A stretch of DNA of 39,289 nt from DASTQL01 sp035761805 (GTDB lineage Bacteria > Actinomycetota > Actinomycetes > Jiangellales > Jiangellaceae), in NCBI GenBank assembly GCA_035761805.1, contig DASTQL010000233.1, positions 1 to 39,289 on the forward strand. The letters run 5' to 3'. Under the pieces are notes generated by a model. That model did not search any database and had not been told where the DNA came from. It saw only the letters and a list, made by a program, of their open reading frames with translations. The translations under genes were made by a program, and so were the position numbers. Below, in pieces: positions 1 through 7,669 of this stretch. The first letter of the stretch is position 1, and each line of letters opens with the position of its first letter.

Positions 1-1333
1 CATCGGCGCCGCCACGGCCGGGTCGGCGGCCTTTGGGACGTGACCGTCCCCGCGGCGCGCGCACCGACCGTCCGGCGGGCGCCGACCGTCCGGCGGACGC
101 CGGTGGCCGTACCGCCGGCGAGGGCTGGACGCGCTCGGCAGGCGGGCCGCTCAGGGCTGAGATCGCCGGGTGCCCGGGGGTGACCGACCGGACGGTGGGC
201 CGGATCGCGGCCCGCCGCATCAGCTGCCGGACGTCGGAGGCCTGGTCCGGGGTGCCGATGGTGACGACGACCCCGCCGCTGCCCGCCCGGGCGGTCCGGC
301 CGGATCGGTGCAGGTAGGCCTTGTGCTCCGTCGGGGGGTCGACGTGCACGACCAGCGACACGTCGTCGACGTGGATCCCTCGCGCGGCGATGTCGGTGGC
401 GACCAGGACCCGCACGGTGCCGGCGTCGAAGGACTCCAGGTTTCGCCGACGGGCGTTCTGCGAGAGGTTGCCGTGGAGGTCGACCGCGGGGACCCCGGCC
501 GCGGTGAGCTGGCGCGCCAGCTTCTTGGCGGCGTGCTTCGTCCGGGTGAAGGCCAGCGTGCGGCCCTGCCCGGCGACCAGCTCGCGGACGACGGACGGCT
601 TGTCCGCGTGGCCGACCGTCAGGACGTGGTGGGACATCTCCGGGACCGGTGACCCAGCACTGTCGACCGAGTGCGCGATCGGGTCGTGCAGGTATCGCCG
701 GACCAGGACGTCGACGCCGCGATCCAGGGTGGCGGAGAAGAGCAGCCGCTGGCCTCGCCGCGGGGTCCGGTCGAGCAACCGCCGCACCGCAGGCAGGAAG
801 CCGAGGTCGGCCATGTGGTCGGCCTCGTCCAGCACCGTGACCTCGATGGCGTCCAGCCGGCAGTGCCCCTGGCCGATCAGGTCCTCGAGCCGGCCCGGCG
901 TGGCGACACACACGTCCACGCCCGCCTCCAGGGCTCGGACCTGCGGGGTCTGCCCGACACCGCCGAAGACGGTCGTCGCGCGGAGGCCGAGGGCGGCGGC
1001 GAGCGGGGCGAGCGCCTCGTGAACCTGGACGGCCAGCTCGCGGGTGGGGACGAGGACGAGGGCGCGCGGCGCTCCGTGGCGGCGGCGCTGCGACGAGCGT
1101 GCCAGGGCGACGACGGTCGCCACGGCGAAGGCGATGGTCTTGCCGCTGCCGGTCCGGGCGCGGCCCAGGATGTCACGCCCGGCCAGCGAGTCGGGCAGCG
1201 TCGCGGACTGGATGGGGAACGGGCTGTGAATGCCCTGCTCGGCGAGCGCAGCGACGATTCCCTCGGGTACGCCGAGGGCGGCGAAGCCCGTACGGGCAGG
1301 GGAGGTGGAGGGGGCGGGGACTTGCACAGGCAC
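1..1333 (-). CDS. DEAD-box RNA helicase (RhlE-like), 3' end beyond the window
   Basis: ATP-dependent RNA helicase; about 444 codons are visible and the frame stays open to the left edge, so the C-terminus is missing. Motifs in order: an aromatic/Q motif region (FAALG near residue 17, PFPIQ near 38-42), Walker A ARTGSGKT (59-66), PTREL (96-100), TPGR (145-148), DEAD read as LDEADHM (169-172), SAT (200-202), then the second RecA domain with ARGIHVDDV and HRSGRTARAG. The visible tail is rich in Arg, Gly and Pro, as in RNA-binding tails of actinobacterial RhlE-type helicases. The GTG at 1333 is chosen because it precedes the Q motif and has a GAAGG-type ribosome site about 8 nt upstream; a second GTG at 1327 is possible. 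Likely role: unwinding structured RNA in ribosome assembly or decay; this is inferred from family only. Confidence 0.93.
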   Translation of the reverse strand, partial: MPVQVPAPSTSPARTGFAALGVPEGIVAALAEQGIHSPFPIQSATLPDSLAGRDILGRARTGSGKTIAFAVATVVALARSSQRRRHGAPRALVLVPTRELAVQVHEALAPLAAALGLRATTVFGGVGQTPQVRALEAGVDVCVATPGRLEDLIGQGHCRLDAIEVTVLDEADHMADLGFLPAVRRLLDRTPRRGQRLLFSATLDRGVDVLVRRYLHDPIAHSVDSAGSPVPEMSHHVLTVGHADKPSVVRELVAGQGRTLAFTRTKHAAKKLARQLTAAGVPAVDLHGNLSQNARRRNLESFDAGTVRVLVATDIAARGIHVDDVSLVVHVDPPTEHKAYLHRSGRTARAGSGGVVVTIGTPDQASDVRQLMRRAAIRPTVRSVTPGHPAISALSGPPAERVQPSPAVRPPASAGRSAPAGRSVRAPRGRSRPKGRRPGRGGAD

Positions 1334-1463
1334 GAAGGGTCCTTCGGACGTCGGTGGTGGCCGCGGTTGCCGGGCCCGCTCACGCGTCAGGAGAGGGGGA
1401 GCGTCGCGCTGGACGCTCGAGCAGACGACCTCGGGTGCGCGGGTACGCTCCCGGTCTCTCCCC

Positions 1464-1522
1464 ACCCTACGGGGTCGGCGGGTCGACGGCCCACTCGTGG
1501 TGCACGCCGACCCGCGTAGGGT
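1464..1522. repeat. Imperfect inverted repeat between helicase and acuC
   Basis: Arms at 1464-1480 and 1505-1522 (about 17 bp, one bulged base) are separated by 24 nt. The right arm ends in TAGGGT, the predicted -10 of acuC. The left arm, read on the minus strand, also contains TAGGGT, pointing toward the helicase gene. It may be an operator or a symmetric divergent promoter; no known regulator consensus was recognised. Confidence 0.55.
1517..1522 (+). promoter_or_regulatory. Predicted -10 box of a leaderless acuC transcript
   Basis: TAGGGT followed by exactly 6 nt (CCCGAC) and the ATG at 1529. There is no purine-rich ribosome site upstream, which fits a leaderless mRNA starting at the ATG. 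The same arrangement recurs at several genes in this window. Confidence 0.5.
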
Positions 1523-1528
1523 CCCGAC

Positions 1529-2710
1529 ATGAGCGCGTCGGTCCAGGTCGTGTGGGACCCGTCCCTCACGGACTACGACTTCGGCCGGGGGCATCCGATG
1601 AGCCCATTGCGCATCGACCTGACCATCCGCCTGGCCCGATCCCTGGGCGTGCTCGACCGTTCCAACGTCGAGGTGCTCTCCCCACCGCTCGCGGACGACG
1701 GCGTGCTCACCACGGTCCACTCCGCAGCACTCGTCGACGCGGTGCGGCGCTGTGCGCTGGACACGAGCCGGTACGAGCCGGACTTCGGGCTCGGGACCGA
1801 CGACGACCCCTGCTTCCCCGGCATGCACGAGGCCACGGCCAGGGTCGTGGGCGGGTCGGTGGCCATCGCCGACGCGGTGTGGAACGGCCGCGCCGAGCAC
1901 GGGGTCAATGTCACCGGCGGCCTGCACCACGCGATGCCGAGGCGCAGCAGCGGCTTCTGCGTCTACAACGACGTCGCGGTCGCGATCCGGCACCTGCTGG
2001 ACCTGGGCGCCGAGCGGGTCGCGTACGTCGACGTCGACGTGCACCACGGTGACGGGGTCCAGGCCATCTTCTGGGACGACCCCAGGGTGCTCACCATCAG
2101 CCTGCACGAGAGCCCCCGCACGCTCTTCCCGGGCACCGGCTACCCGGAGGAGATCGGTGGGAGGGGCGCCGAGGGATCGGCGGTCAACGTCGCCCTACCG
2201 CCGGGCACGACCGACTCGGGATGGCTCCGGGCCTTCCACGCGGTCGTCCCCCCGCTGCTCGAGGCCTTCGCGCCCCAGGTCCTGGTCACCCAGCACGGCT
2301 GCGACACGCACTTCGACGACCCGCTCGCGCACATGGCGCTCACCGTCGACGGGCAGCGCACCTCGTACGCCCTCCTGCACCAGCTCGCCCACGACCTGTG
2401 CGGCGGACGCTGGGTCGCCACGGGCGGCGGCGGCTACGCGATCGTCGAGGTCGTCCCCCGCTCGTGGACCCACCTGCTGGCCGAGGCGGTCGGGCACCCG
2501 GTGGCCCCGGAGACCGACACCCCGGGGGACTGGCGCGACCACGTCGAGGTGGCCGTGGGCCGGCCGGCGCCGTTCCGGATGACCGACGGCGCCACCCCCT
2601 CGTACGTTTCCTGGGAGACCGGCTACGACCCCGGCGACTGGCTCGACCGGGCCGTGCTGGCCACGCGGAAGGCCACATTTCCGTACCACGGGCTCGATCC
2701 GCACTGGTGA
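1529..2710 (+). CDS. acuC: AcuC-like histone deacetylase-family protein
   Basis: Zn-dependent deacylase of the arginase/deacetylase fold, 393 aa. AcuC-type enzymes remove acetyl groups from lysines of proteins such as acetyl-CoA synthetase. Visible motifs: GGLHHA with the paired active-site histidines (133-134), DVDVHHGDG with Zn ligands Asp170 and His172, and QHGCDTH with the third Asp ligand, followed by DPLAHM, and a Gly-rich ATGGGGY loop with the catalytic Tyr. Length is normal for AcuC. The ATG at 1529 is supported by the -10 box 6 nt upstream. It is transcribed away from the helicase and followed by the HTH gene after a 100-nt gap. No acuA or acs is present in the window, so the substrate is inferred from family only. 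Confidence 0.9.
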   Translation: MSASVQVVWDPSLTDYDFGRGHPMSPLRIDLTIRLARSLGVLDRSNVEVLSPPLADDGVLTTVHSAALVDAVRRCALDTSRYEPDFGLGTDDDPCFPGMHEATARVVGGSVAIADAVWNGRAEHGVNVTGGLHHAMPRRSSGFCVYNDVAVAIRHLLDLGAERVAYVDVDVHHGDGVQAIFWDDPRVLTISLHESPRTLFPGTGYPEEIGGRGAEGSAVNVALPPGTTDSGWLRAFHAVVPPLLEAFAPQVLVTQHGCDTHFDDPLAHMALTVDGQRTSYALLHQLAHDLCGGRWVATGGGGYAIVEVVPRSWTHLLAEAVGHPVAPETDTPGDWRDHVEVAVGRPAPFRMTDGATPSYVSWETGYDPGDWLDRAVLATRKATFPYHGLDPHW

Positions 2711-2738
2711 CACCTTTCCCAGGAGTCACACCTGCCTC

Positions 2739-2744
2739 TACGAT
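2739..2744 (+). promoter_or_regulatory. Possible -10 box upstream of the HTH gene
   Basis: TACGAT about 67 nt before the GTG at 2811, with no convincing -35 hexamer. A 7-bp hairpin (2771-2777 with 2784-2790) lies in the would-be leader. Weak evidence. Confidence 0.3.
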
Positions 2745-2810
2745 CCGCGGAGGCAACCGTGCTCGACGTGTCCCGGCGGGGAAGCCGGGACCGCACGGGG
2801 CGAAGGTCGG

Positions 2811-3035
2811 GTGGAGGCAGTGGGCAAGGACGACGACGACGGCACCGGGCCCCTCGACGAGGTCCGCTTCCTCACCGTGGCCGAGGTGGCCGCCGCCATG
2901 CGCGTGTCGAAGATGACGGTCTACCGCTTGGTGCACGCCGGCACCCTCCCGGCGATCCAGGTCGGGCGCTCCTTCCGCATCCCCGAGCGGGCCGTCCACG
3001 ACTACCTCCGCGACTCGTACATCCAGGCCGGCTGA
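2811..3035 (+). CDS. Excisionase-type helix-turn-helix protein (Rv0500A-like)
   Basis: A 74-residue protein built almost entirely of a MerR-like winged HTH of the excisionase family: FLTVAEVAAAMRVSKMTVYR forms the helix-turn-helix, and PAIQVGRSFRIPERAV the wing. Despite the family name there is no integrase nearby; this is the conserved chromosomal actinobacterial version next to the bS22 gene. The GTG at 2811 has a GAAGG site about 5 nt upstream; a second GTG at 2820 with GGAGG very close is an alternative. It ends 86 nt before the bS22 gene, so co-transcription is plausible. Probably a DNA-binding regulator; its target is unknown. Confidence 0.85.
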   Translation: MEAVGKDDDDGTGPLDEVRFLTVAEVAAAMRVSKMTVYRLVHAGTLPAIQVGRSFRIPERAVHDYLRDSYIQAG

Positions 3036-3121
3036 ACGCACCGGGTACCCTGGCCGGTGGCACGCGCGGGTCCTCCCGCGCCGTACGACGTCCACCCACC
3101 GACCGACAGCGAGGACGCCCC

Positions 3122-3223
3122 GTGGGCTCTGTCATCAAGAAGCGTCGCAAGCGCATGGCGAAGAAGAAGCACCGCAAGCTCCTGCGCAAGACGCGGGTCC
3201 AGCGCCGCAAGCTCGGCAAGTGA
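3122..3223 (+). CDS. Small ribosomal subunit protein bS22 (AURKAIP1/COX24-type), 33 aa
   Basis: A 33-residue, extremely basic peptide: starts MGSVIKKRRKRMAKKK and ends RVQRRKLGK, with 20 of 33 residues Lys, Arg or His. It matches the AURKAIP1/COX24-like protein of actinobacteria, found as bS22 in mycobacterial 30S ribosomes (Rv0500B in M. tuberculosis). The GTG at 3122 has GAGGA about 7 nt upstream. It is short enough to be missed by automatic gene callers. Its position between the HTH gene and the epimerase gene is the conserved order. Followed by two GC-rich hairpins that may end transcription. Confidence 0.88.
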   Translation: MGSVIKKRRKRMAKKKHRKLLRKTRVQRRKLGK

Positions 3224-3229
3224 CCGATC

Positions 3230-3285
3230 GGCGCGGCAGCGTCCGCCGCGCCCCCGCCGCCCGCTCCGAGACGGGGCCGGGCGGC
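3230..3285 (+). terminator. Tandem GC-rich hairpins after the bS22 gene
   Basis: Two successive stem-loops: GGCGCGGC (3230-3237) with GCCGCGCC (3245-3252), then GCCGCCCG (3256-3263) with CGGGCGGC (3278-3285). There is no T-run, as is common for actinobacterial terminators. The -10 box for the next gene lies 45 nt further on. Confidence 0.5.
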
Positions 3286-3330
3286 GTCGTCACGTCGCGG
3301 CCCCGTCACCCGGCCCACCCGGCCCCGGCC

Positions 3331-3336
3331 TAGGAT
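3331..3336 (+). promoter_or_regulatory. Predicted -10 box of the epimerase-acyltransferase pair
   Basis: TAGGAT, giving a predicted start near 3343 and a leader of about 30 nt carrying the AGGGGGA ribosome site. No clear -35. Confidence 0.4.
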
Positions 3337-3372
3337 GGGCGCGCACCGCCGAGCGCAGGGGGAGTGACACCA

Positions 3373-4396
3373 GTGGCCAGCGTCGTCATGGTGACCGGTG
3401 TCGCCCGGTACCTCGGCGCCCGGCTGGCCCGCATCCTCGGCGAGGACCCGGACATCGAGCGCGTCCTCGGGGTCGACGTCATACCCCCGCAGCACGACGT
3501 GGGCCGGTGCGAGTTCGTCCGCGCCGACATCCGCAACCCGGTCATCGCCAAGGTGATCGCGCGAGCGCAGGTCGACACGGTCGTGCACATGAACGTCCTC
3601 GCGACCCCGCTCGACGCGGGCGGGCGGGTGCCGCAGAAGGAGATCAACGTCATCGGGACGATGCAGCTGCTGGCCGCCTGCCAGAAGTCGCCGAGCGTCT
3701 CGAAGCTGGTCGTCAAGTCGTCCACGACGGTCTACGGGTCGTCCTCGCGCGACCCGGCGATGTTCACCGAGGACATGGCGCCCAAGGTGCTGCCGCGATC
3801 CGGCTACGCCAAGGACAGCGTCGAGGTGGAGGGCTACGTGCGGGGCTTCTCCCGCCGCCGCCCTGACGTCGTGGTCACCACGTTGCGGCTGGCCAACTTC
3901 ATGGGACCGACGGTGCGCACGCCGCTCACCGAGTACTTCACGCTCCCCGTCGTGCCCACCCTGCTGGGCTTCGACGCCCGCCTGCAGTTCGTGCACGAGG
4001 ACGACGGTCTCGCTGCCCTCCGGCACGCGACCTTGACCGACCACCCGGGGATCTACAACATCGCGGGCGACGAGATCCTCATGCTGAGTCAGGCGATCCG
4101 CCGCTGCGGGCGGCCCGCGCTCCCGGTGCCCACCCTGACGGCGTCCTCGGTCGGACAGCTCTTCCGCCGTGCCCGGCTGGCCGACTTCTCCCCCGAGCAG
4201 ATCCAGTTCCTCACGTACGGGCGGGGTGTGGACACCGAGCGGATGCGCGAGGTTCTCGGCTTCGAGCCCGAGTACACGACGGAACGGGCCTTCGCGAGCT
4301 TCGCCGACGTCCGCACACGTGGCGGCATCCTCGACCGGAGCCGGGTCCGGCGCGCGGAGCAGGCGCTCGTCGGCGTGCTGCCGCAGGGAGGCCGCG

Positions 4397-4404
<8 letters not shown>
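3373..4404 (+). CDS. NAD-dependent epimerase/dehydratase-like SDR (GalE2/Rv0501-like)
   Basis: Extended short-chain dehydrogenase fold, 343 aa. The N-terminal nucleotide site reads VMVTGVARYLGARLA, a variant of TGxxGxxG lacking the middle Gly. ADIRN, then VVHMN, follow as expected for the Rossmann core, and KSSTTVYGSS carries the Ser/Thr region. The usual YxxxK catalytic pair is not intact: the equivalent stretch is SGYAKDSVE, with Lys at +2. Known relatives are called galE2 in M. tuberculosis, but the altered sites argue against a plain UDP-galactose epimerase. The GTG at 3373 is preferred because AGGGGGA lies about 9 nt upstream; the GTG at 3364 touches that site. It overlaps the acyltransferase gene by 8 nt, suggesting coupled translation and a shared lipid or envelope role. 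Confidence 0.8.
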
Positions 4405-5893
<1,489 letters not shown>

Positions 5894-5904
5894 CCACGAG
5901 CCTG

Positions 5905-5927
5905 GCCCGACCACCCGGGTGTCGGGC
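5905..5927 (+). terminator. Hairpin after the acyltransferase gene
   Basis: GCCCGAC (5905-5911) pairs with GTCGGGC (5921-5927), and an inner ACCC/GGGT extends it. It starts 12 nt after the stop codon. No T-run. Confidence 0.45.
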
Positions 5928-6199
5928 GGGATCGCGTGGCAGCGACTCGGCGGCGTCGCGTGCGCGGCAGGGGAGCCACACGGTGATCATCACCCGTCTT
6001 CTACGGGGGGTGCTGGTGATCGGGGTGGGCTCGACGTCCCGCGTGGCGGGACCGCAGCTACACGGTGATCAGCCTGACCCCGCTGGCGCGCCTTCGTTGC
6101 TCGACGTGGCGTTCGGGATGCCCAGACACAGCGCTGAAGGCGGGTTGGAGCATCGAAGACGCCCCACGATCGGACGCATCTCGGCCGGCGAGCCGGATC
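5928..6199. other. Intergenic stretch with a direct repeat, no supported gene
   Basis: No reading frame here has a credible start, ribosome site or domain. ACACGGTGATCA occurs twice (5978-5989 and 6060-6071). The first copy leads into a hairpin with CCCGT and ACGGG arms (5992-6008). The function is unknown; the region joins directly to the structured repeat at 6200. Confidence 0.45.
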
Positions 6200-6297
6200 C
6201 CGGCCACCACGAGGCTGCTGGGGCCATCACCAGGTGCGCACCCCTGGTGAAGGCCCCACCAGCAACGAGGGTGGTGAACGTGCTCATTTCGGGGGCC
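6200..6297. repeat. Structured intergenic repeat, copy A
   Basis: About 98 nt that recurs, diverged, at 24521-24610. Shared blocks include GGCCACCAC, ATCAC, GTGAAG and CGAGGGTGGTGAACGTG. It folds as a nested hairpin: TCACCAGG (6227-6234) pairs with CCTGGTGA (6243-6250), flanked by an A/A mismatch and GGGGCC/GGCCCC, and CACCAC (6205-6210) can pair with GTGGTG (6271-6276). Two stem positions differ from copy B by matched changes on both sides. It lies between convergent genes, so it is not an obvious 5' leader here. Confidence 0.6.
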
Positions 6298-6320
6298 AGG
6301 TGCGGGACCGCGCGCAGCGG

Positions 6321-7193
6321 TCAGCGGCGGGCCCGACGCAACGCCAGGACCCCGGCGGTCGCGGCGCCGCTCAGTGCCCCGACCCCCGCGGCCGTGCTCA
6401 GCGCGATGGTCTTGCGCTTGCCCCGGTAGTCGCGGACCGCCCAGCCCTGCTGCCGCGCGTGTGCCCGCAGCATGGCGTCCGGGTTGATCGCGCAGGGGTT
6501 CCCGACCATCGAGAGCAGCGGGATGTCGTTGGCCGAGTCGCTGTACGCCGAGCACCGCTGCAGGTCCAGCCCCTCCTGTTGGGCGAGGGCACGGACCGCC
6601 TCGGCCTTGGCCAGGCCGTGCAGCAGGTCGCCCACCAGGCGCCCGGTGTAGACGCCGTCCTCGTGCTCGGCCACGGTGCCGAGCGCCCCGGTCAGGCCCA
6701 GCCGGGTCGCGATGATCGTGGCGACCTCCACCGGGGTGGCCGTGACCAGCCAGACCCGCTGGCCCTGGTCGATGTGCATCTGCGCGATGGCCCGTGTCCC
6801 CGGCCAGATCTTGTCGGCGATCAGCTCGTCGAAGACCTCCTCACTGATCTGGGTGAGCTCGGCGACGGAGTGGCCGGCGATGAAGGAGAGCGCCGTCGAG
6901 CGGATCTCGGCGACGTGCTCCATGTCCTCGGCGCCAAGTCGGAACCTGACCTGCTGGTAGGCGAACCGCGCGATGTCGCGCGTCCGGAAGAACTTGCGCG
7001 AGTAGAGGCCCCGGGCGAGGTAGAAGATCGACGCCCCACGGAGCACGGTGTTGTCGACGTCGAAGAAGGCGGCGGCGCGTGGGTCCGGCTCACCCGGGAT
7101 CGCCTCTGGGCCCTCGACCTTGGCTGCGGCCGCGGACACCTCACCGGCCTCCGCCCCCCTGCGGCGGAGCACGCGGGGGGAGACGCGAGGCAT
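6321..7193 (-). CDS. serB1: HAD-IB family phosphatase (SerB1-like)
   Basis: 290 aa, haloacid dehalogenase superfamily IB, the group containing phosphoserine phosphatases. Motif I is FFDVDNTVLRG with nucleophile Asp45 and acid Asp47 (DxDNT rather than the usual DxDGT). Motif II is WLVTATP, motif III lies in GLAKAEAV, and motif IV is YSDSANDIPLL. A C-terminal hydrophobic stretch with an Ala/Arg-rich end (about 262-290) may anchor it to the membrane. The M. tuberculosis gene at this place is called serB1, but serine-biosynthetic function is not proven by sequence; other phosphate monoesters are possible. The ATG at 7193 is supported by a -10 box 6 nt upstream. It converges with the acyltransferase gene across the repeat region. 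Confidence 0.82.
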   Translation of the reverse strand: MPRVSPRVLRRRGAEAGEVSAAAAKVEGPEAIPGEPDPRAAAFFDVDNTVLRGASIFYLARGLYSRKFFRTRDIARFAYQQVRFRLGAEDMEHVAEIRSTALSFIAGHSVAELTQISEEVFDELIADKIWPGTRAIAQMHIDQGQRVWLVTATPVEVATIIATRLGLTGALGTVAEHEDGVYTGRLVGDLLHGLAKAEAVRALAQQEGLDLQRCSAYSDSANDIPLLSMVGNPCAINPDAMLRAHARQQGWAVRDYRGKRKTIALSTAAGVGALSGAATAGVLALRRARR

Positions 7194-7199
7194 GGGCGC

Positions 7200-7205
7200 A
7201 GCCTA
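7200..7205 (-). promoter_or_regulatory. Predicted -10 box of leaderless serB1
   Basis: On the minus strand TAGGCT (7205 to 7200) is followed by 6 nt and the ATG at 7193; no ribosome site is seen. Confidence 0.5.
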
Positions 7206-7260
7206 GCGGCGAGGGACCCGACCCTTGCCGTGGCGGCGTCACAGCGGATGGGATGGGCGC

Positions 7261-7608
7261 ATGATCGCCAGGAGGTGGACCGGCTGGACGGACAACGCCC
7301 GGGCCGGTGCGTACGAGGACTACATGCGCGACGTGGCGCTCCCCGGCTACACGGACGTGCCGGGCAACCTCGGCGTGCTGATGCTGCGTCGCGAGCTGAC
7401 CGACAGGCCTTGGACCGAGTTCACGATGATCAGCCTCTGGCGGTCGATGGCGGACGTCGAGGCCTTTGCCGGACCGGACCCGGTCCGTGCCGTCTTCTAC
7501 GACAGGGACGACGAGTTCCTCGTCGACCGTGAGCTGACCGTGACCCACGACGAGGTCTACGCCACCAGCCCCGGCCTCGTGCGGGACCGGCCGCCCGACG
7601 CGGGGTGA
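7261..7608 (+). CDS. Small antibiotic-biosynthesis-monooxygenase-fold protein
   Basis: 115 aa resembling dimeric alpha+beta barrel (ABM-like) proteins: MIARRWTGW at the start, then GNLGVLMLRRE, WTEFTMISLWRSMADVEAF and a FYDRDDEFLV segment, a pattern I associate with this family. Such proteins act as cofactor-free oxygenases, heme-degrading enzymes or simple stress proteins; nothing here decides between these. The ATG at 7261 follows a G-rich stretch. It starts divergently from serB1 with 67 nt between start codons and is followed after 61 nt by the acyl-CoA ligase. Confidence 0.68.
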   Translation: MIARRWTGWTDNARAGAYEDYMRDVALPGYTDVPGNLGVLMLRRELTDRPWTEFTMISLWRSMADVEAFAGPDPVRAVFYDRDDEFLVDRELTVTHDEVYATSPGLVRDRPPDAG

Positions 7609-7669
7609 GGCCCGGGCAGTTGGCGAGACCTCGGGGGGTCGTGGCGTCGCTGTGCCAGACTCCGGGAGC

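Noticed and set aside
2811..3035. The excisionase-like HTH gene as evidence of a prophage or integrative element
   Set aside because: No integrase, attachment repeats or phage genes are nearby, and the gene is part of a conserved chromosomal order.
5983..6555. Small open frames in both directions in the gap after the acyltransferase gene, including one covering structured repeat copy A
   Set aside because: No ribosome sites or domains, and the sequence is better explained as a structured repeat with paired changes.
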